From Paraconexibacter antarcticus (GTDB lineage: Bacteria > Actinomycetota > Thermoleophilia > Solirubrobacterales > Solirubrobacteraceae): 64,000 bases of DNA. Made by a program: the position numbers and the translations under genes. The stretch is taken from positions 2,976,001 to 3,040,000 of the forward strand of contig NZ_CP098502.1 in NCBI RefSeq assembly GCF_024220175.1. Direction: 5' to 3'. Below the pieces are notes generated by a model. The model was not told where the DNA came from, ran no database searches, and worked only from the letters and a program-made list of their open reading frames with translations. Below are positions 60,144-64,000 of the stretch, piece after piece; within the stretch, counting starts at the first letter, position 1, and each line of letters starts with the position of its first letter.

Positions 60144-62714
60144 TCAGACCTCGGCCGGGGTGGCCAGCCGGGCCTCGAGGAAGTCGGTGATCGCCGCGGT
60201 GAACTCGAGCGATCGCGGCACGAGCCCGGACATGAGGAACGTGCCGTGGATCATCCCGTCGATGCGGCGGACCTCGGCGTCGACGCCGGCGGCCTGCAGG
60301 GCCGCGCCGTAGGCCTCGGCCTCGTCGCGGGTGGGGTCGAGCTCGGCCGTCAGCACCAGGGCGGGGGCCAGGCCGGCGAGGTCGGCCTTGCCGGGGTTGG
60401 CGTGGGGCGCCGTCCGGTTTGCCGGGTCGCCGAGGTACGCGCCCCACATCGCGTCGGCGGCGGCGACGGAGAGGAACGGGCCGGCGGCGAACTCCGCGCG
60501 CGACGGGGTGTCGGTGTCCGGGTCGATCGGCGGGTAGATGAGCACCTGGGCGGCGAGCTGCGGTCCGTCCTCGTCGCGGGCGCGCTGCGCGGCGACGGCG
60601 GCCAGGTGAGCGCCGGCGCTCTCGCCCATGACGACGATCCGGTCGGGGTCACCGCCGTGCTCGCCGATCGTCTCGGCGACCCACCGCAGCGCGGCGAGGT
60701 TGTCGTCGGTGGCGGCGGGGAACGGGTGCTCGGGCGCGAGCCGGTAGCTCGCGGAGACGACGACGGCCTGGAGCTCGTGGGCCAGGGCCCGGCAGCGCTC
60801 GTCGACGACGTCGAGGCTGCCGGCGATCCAGCCGCCGGGGTGGAAGAAGGTGACGACCGGGAGCGTCCCGTCGACGTCGGGCCGGTAGATGCGGGCCGAG
60901 AGCCGCTGCCCGGACGGGCTGGGGTAGGTGACCTCCTGCACGTGGGTGTCGCGCGGCGGGGCCTGCAGCAGCGTCATCGTCTCGAGCAGCTCACGGGTCT
61001 CCTCGACGGTGCACTGCTCCAGCGGCTTGACGCCCTGCATCGCCAGAGCGCCGATGACGACGGCGACCGGCGGGTCCAGGCGGACCATCGGCGGCACCGG
61101 CGGGGCGGACCCGTCGAGGGCGAATCCGGCGAAGCCCTTGTCGATCATCTCCTGGCAGATCGCCCGGTAGAGCGGCGCGCCGCCGGCGAAGATGTAGGTG
61201 CCGCGGGGCTTGCCGGGGATGTTGCGGCCCATGTACCACGAGTTCGGGGACTGGGGGATGAGCGTCATGTTCAGGATGCCCTCCGCCAGCCGGCCCCAGG
61301 CCTGGACGGCGTCGGCGGTCGGCTCGATGACGCGGGCGTCGTGGTCGAGGACGTGCTTGATCGCGTCGTGGGCGAGTTCGACGTGGTCCTCGATCGCCAT
61401 CGCGTTGTTGTAGAGCGCGACGGCGCTCTGCGGCCCGGTGATCGTGAACAGGTTGGGGAACCCGTCCAGCTGCAGGCCCAGGTAGGTCTTCGGGCCGTCC
61501 TCCCACGCCTGCTCGAGGGTCAGCCCGTCGCGGCCGACGATGCCCATCCGCAGCAGCGTGCCGGTGAGCGCGTCGAAGCCGGTCGCGAGGATGATGACGT
61601 CGAGGTCGTACTCGGCGGCGGCGGTGCGCAGGCCGGTCTCGGTGATCGCCTCGATCGGCGCGGTCCTCACGTCCACGAGGTCGACGTGGTCGAGGTTGAA
61701 CGTCTCGTAGTAGTCGGTCTCGAACGGCGCGCGCTTGGTCCCGTAGGGGTGATCGGTCGGGCACAGCAGCTCGGCCGTCGCCGGGTCGTTCACGCGCTCG
61801 CGGATGCGGTCACGCAGGTAGTCGGCGATCGTGTCGTTCGCCTCCTTGTTGACGAGCAGGTCCTGGTAGGTGCCGACGACGAGCCGGAAGCCGCCGCCGG
61901 GGTAGTAGAACTCGTCGTAGAGCTTCTTGCGCTCCTCGGGCGAGTCCAGCAGCGCGGACGGCCGGCCGATGCCGTAGGGGGCGCCGAGGAAGTTGTCGCG
62001 CGAGCCGGCGCGGACCTCGGCGTGGTTCTCGGCCTGGTGGCGGGACTCCTCCTCGGTGAGCGGGCGGTTGCCCAGGGGCGCGGCGAAGTTCGCCGTGCGC
62101 TGGAAGACCGTCAGGTGCGCGCACGCCCTGGCGACCTCGGGGATGACCTGCAGGCCGGTCGACCCCGTGCCGATGACGCCGACGCGCTTCCCGGTGAGGT
62201 CGACGGGCTCGTGCGGCCAGGAGCTCGTCCGGTGGATCTCGCCCCTGAACGTCTCCTCGCCGGGGAACTCGTTCTTCTTGGGGACGGTGACGTTGCCGCC
62301 GCCGGCCACGACGAAGCGCGTGGTGCACGTGCGGCCGTCGTCGGTGCCGACCGTCCAGAGCTCGTTCGCGTCGTCCCAGACGATCGACGTGACGCGGGTG
62401 CGGAACCGGAACTCCTTGCGCACGTCGAGCTTGTCCGCGCACCACTCCAGGTAGGCGAGGATCTCCGGCTGAGCGGCGAAGCGCTCGCTCCAGCGCCACT
62501 CGCGCTGCAGCTCGTCGGAGAACGAATAGGAGTAGAAGACCGAGTCGAAGTCGCAGCGCGCCCCCGGGTAGCGGTTCCAGTGCCACGTGCCGCCAGGGCC
62601 CTCGCCGGCGTCGAACGCCTGCACCCGGAGCCCGAGCCCGTCGCGGAGCTTGTGCACCGAGTAGATCCCCGCGAACCCGGCACCGATGACGACGACATCG
62701 TGATCCGTCTGCAT
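60144..62714 (-). CDS. Baeyer-Villiger monooxygenase fused to alpha/beta-hydrolase esterase
   Basis: 856 aa in one frame. N-terminal flavin monooxygenase (about 1-520): FAD motif IGAGFAGIY, NADPH motif VGVIGTGSTGLQ, and the Baeyer-Villiger fingerprint FxGxxxHxxxWP at residues 156-167 (FRGEIHRTSSWP). A linker leads to an HSL-type esterase domain (about 600-856) with oxyanion region FHPGGW, nucleophile GESAGAH, Asp in AELDPTRDE and His in GMIHGT. Predicted to oxidise a ketone to an ester/lactone and hydrolyse it. AGGAG ribosome site upstream. Confidence 0.87.
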   Translation of the reverse strand: MQTDHDVVVIGAGFAGIYSVHKLRDGLGLRVQAFDAGEGPGGTWHWNRYPGARCDFDSVFYSYSFSDELQREWRWSERFAAQPEILAYLEWCADKLDVRKEFRFRTRVTSIVWDDANELWTVGTDDGRTCTTRFVVAGGGNVTVPKKNEFPGEETFRGEIHRTSSWPHEPVDLTGKRVGVIGTGSTGLQVIPEVARACAHLTVFQRTANFAAPLGNRPLTEEESRHQAENHAEVRAGSRDNFLGAPYGIGRPSALLDSPEERKKLYDEFYYPGGGFRLVVGTYQDLLVNKEANDTIADYLRDRIRERVNDPATAELLCPTDHPYGTKRAPFETDYYETFNLDHVDLVDVRTAPIEAITETGLRTAAAEYDLDVIILATGFDALTGTLLRMGIVGRDGLTLEQAWEDGPKTYLGLQLDGFPNLFTITGPQSAVALYNNAMAIEDHVELAHDAIKHVLDHDARVIEPTADAVQAWGRLAEGILNMTLIPQSPNSWYMGRNIPGKPRGTYIFAGGAPLYRAICQEMIDKGFAGFALDGSAPPVPPMVRLDPPVAVVIGALAMQGVKPLEQCTVEETRELLETMTLLQAPPRDTHVQEVTYPSPSGQRLSARIYRPDVDGTLPVVTFFHPGGWIAGSLDVVDERCRALAHELQAVVVSASYRLAPEHPFPAATDDNLAALRWVAETIGEHGGDPDRIVVMGESAGAHLAAVAAQRARDEDGPQLAAQVLIYPPIDPDTDTPSRAEFAAGPFLSVAAADAMWGAYLGDPANRTAPHANPGKADLAGLAPALVLTAELDPTRDEAEAYGAALQAAGVDAEVRRIDGMIHGTFLMSGLVPRSLEFTAAITDFLEARLATPAEV

Positions 62715-62842
62715 GTCTCTCTCCTGAGGCGCGTGGCTGGACGAGACCGACCGTACGTCCGCCCGGGCGCGAAGTCATCGGTCATTCGGACCCGGTTGCG
62801 TGGGCGCTCACCGTGCTCGTTGACCATTTGGCGCAGCCGACC

Positions 62843-62848
62843 TAGGCT
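62843..62848 (+). promoter_or_regulatory. Candidate -10 of the PucR-type regulator
   Basis: TAGGCT ends 7 nt before the GTG at 62856; leaderless-type spacing. Confidence 0.4.
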
Positions 62849-62855
62849 CGCGCGG

Positions 62856-64000
62856 GTGACGCCGAACGCGCCAGCCGATCCGGTCCGCGACGGCGTCCGC
62901 ACCGTGGCCCGGGCGATGCTTCCCGAGCTTCCCGCGATCGGCGAGGCGCTCGGCGATCACGTGCTCGCCGGCGAACCGCGCTTCGGTCGCGACGGCGCCG
63001 CGGACCTGGTGCGGAACTCGTGCAACGCGAACAGCACGGCGCTGCTGGACGGCCTGCTGCGCAACCTCCCCGCGGAGGCCCTCGGGCCGGCCGAGGAGGT
63101 CGTGCGGGACACCCGGAGCTTCATCCAGCGCGGCGTGACGGCGGGGACGCTCGAACGCGGATACCGGCTCGGGATCGCCTACTGGTGCACGCGCTGGGCG
63201 CAGGCCGTCGACGAGCACTGCCCGGACCGCGCCGTGGCCCTGGCGGTGAGCAGCGCCGGGACCGGCTACCTGCTCCGGTGGCTCGACCACGTGCTCGAGC
63301 GCGTGGGGGAGGAGGCGCGCGACGAGGCCGAGCGGCTGGCCGGCGAGATCGTCTTCGCCCAGGTCGAGGAGGTGCGTCGCATCCTCGACGGTGCCGACGA
63401 CGTCGACCTCGCCGCCGCCGGCATGCACCTCGGCTACAGCCTGGCCGGCCGGCACCTTGCGCTCGTCGTCCGTCAGGCGGTCCCCGGCGAGGGCCCGCCG
63501 CCGGACGCGGTCGCGCGCGAGATCGCCGCCGCGGTGACGGCGGCCCGCCCGCTCGTCGTCCGCGTGGACGTCGCCACCGCGTGGTGCTGGCTCGCGGTCC
63601 CCGAGGGCGAGGACCCCGGCGTGCCGGCTCCCCACGGCGCCGTCGTGGGCGGGCACGGCCGTGTCGCACCCGGCCTGAGCGGCTTCCGCCGCAGCCACGC
63701 CGAGGCACAGGAGGCGCTGCGGGTCGCCGTGCTCGCCCGTCGCCCGACGTCGACGATGACCGCCTACGACGACGTCGCCGTCGCCGCGCTGTGCTCGCAT
63801 GACCCGGGCTGGGTCCGCGACTTCGTCCTCGCCCAGCTCGGCCCCCTCGCCGACGACGGCGTCGAGGCGCAGCGCTTCCGTGCGACGCTCTCGGCGTTCT
63901 TCGCCTCCGGAAGCGGGTACCGCCCCACCGCCAAGGCGCTCGGCCTGCACCACAACACGGTCCGCCACCGCCTCGCCCGGGCCGAGCGGATGCTCGGGCG
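62856..64000 (+). CDS. PucR/CdaR-type transcriptional regulator, 3'-truncated by window edge
   Basis: At least 381 codons from GTG 62856, open to the window end. Central region is a GGDEF-like/sensor fold of the PucR family; C-terminal HTH_30 helix-turn-helix SGYRPTAKALGLHHNTVRHRLARAERML. Divergent from the monooxygenase-esterase gene across 141 bp, so it is the best candidate for its regulator. Confidence 0.82.
   Translation, partial: MTPNAPADPVRDGVRTVARAMLPELPAIGEALGDHVLAGEPRFGRDGAADLVRNSCNANSTALLDGLLRNLPAEALGPAEEVVRDTRSFIQRGVTAGTLERGYRLGIAYWCTRWAQAVDEHCPDRAVALAVSSAGTGYLLRWLDHVLERVGEEARDEAERLAGEIVFAQVEEVRRILDGADDVDLAAAGMHLGYSLAGRHLALVVRQAVPGEGPPPDAVAREIAAAVTAARPLVVRVDVATAWCWLAVPEGEDPGVPAPHGAVVGGHGRVAPGLSGFRRSHAEAQEALRVAVLARRPTSTMTAYDDVAVAALCSHDPGWVRDFVLAQLGPLADDGVEAQRFRATLSAFFASGSGYRPTAKALGLHHNTVRHRLARAERMLG

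Overview
The window is about 64 kb of very GC-rich DNA. Tightly packed genes, many GTG starts, 4-nt start/stop overlaps, tRNA genes without an encoded CCA, an F420-type luciferase-like oxidoreductase and secreted Calx-beta proteins point to an actinobacterium. The combination looks most like Thermoleophilia/Solirubrobacterales; that placement is inference from gene content only. Many genes carry a TANNNT hexamer 6-10 nt before the start codon and no Shine-Dalgarno sequence, which suggests widespread leaderless transcription.

Layout. 1-12.2 kb is housekeeping: the end of deoB, mutM, a glutaredoxin, recO, ppdK, a secreted protein, a GH16 glycosidase, an MDR oxidoreductase, dgt, dnaG, an HNH endonuclease under a perfect LexA-type palindrome, and tRNA-Asn. 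12.2-15.8 kb holds secreted or anchored proteins (Calx-beta; Thr/Gly-rich anchored protein; small TPR-like protein). 15.9-45.3 kb is a large surface-polysaccharide locus: two O-antigen ligase/polymerase-like proteins, a Wzx-like flippase, a fused chain-length regulator/tyrosine kinase, a WcaJ-type priming transferase, several glycosyltransferases and methyltransferases, hexapeptide acyltransferases, a GDP-mannose 3,5-epimerase-like enzyme and secreted hydrolases. Embedded in it is an ACP + adenylating enzyme + SDR + methyltransferase cassette that probably makes an acyl decoration. 45.3-49 kb holds an LLM oxidoreductase, a lineage protein, an SDR and a redoxin-like lipoprotein.

49.06-58.65 kb is a mobile region. 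A CAT-anticodon tRNA is followed by a phage-derived element: a Panacea-domain/RelE-like candidate toxin-antitoxin pair, a small membrane protein, an XRE regulator, small DNA-binding-like proteins, a RepA-type AAA helicase, an excisionase-like protein, terminase subunits and two or three morphogenesis-like genes. Its right end is cut by an IS3-family element whose inverted repeats are visible but whose flanks show no target duplication. One flank is a truncated phage gene and the other a headless chromosomal hydrolase, so IS-mediated deletion removed the rest of the element.

58.65-64 kb holds an AraC regulator, a remarkable Baeyer-Villiger monooxygenase fused to an esterase, and a divergent PucR-type regulator that runs off the window.

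Most notable: the monooxygenase-esterase fusion, the ACP-adenylation cassette inside the glycan locus, the LexA-box HNH nuclease, the Panacea pair, and a strong hairpin next to an abrupt G/C-skew switch inside the phage-like element (candidate replication origin).
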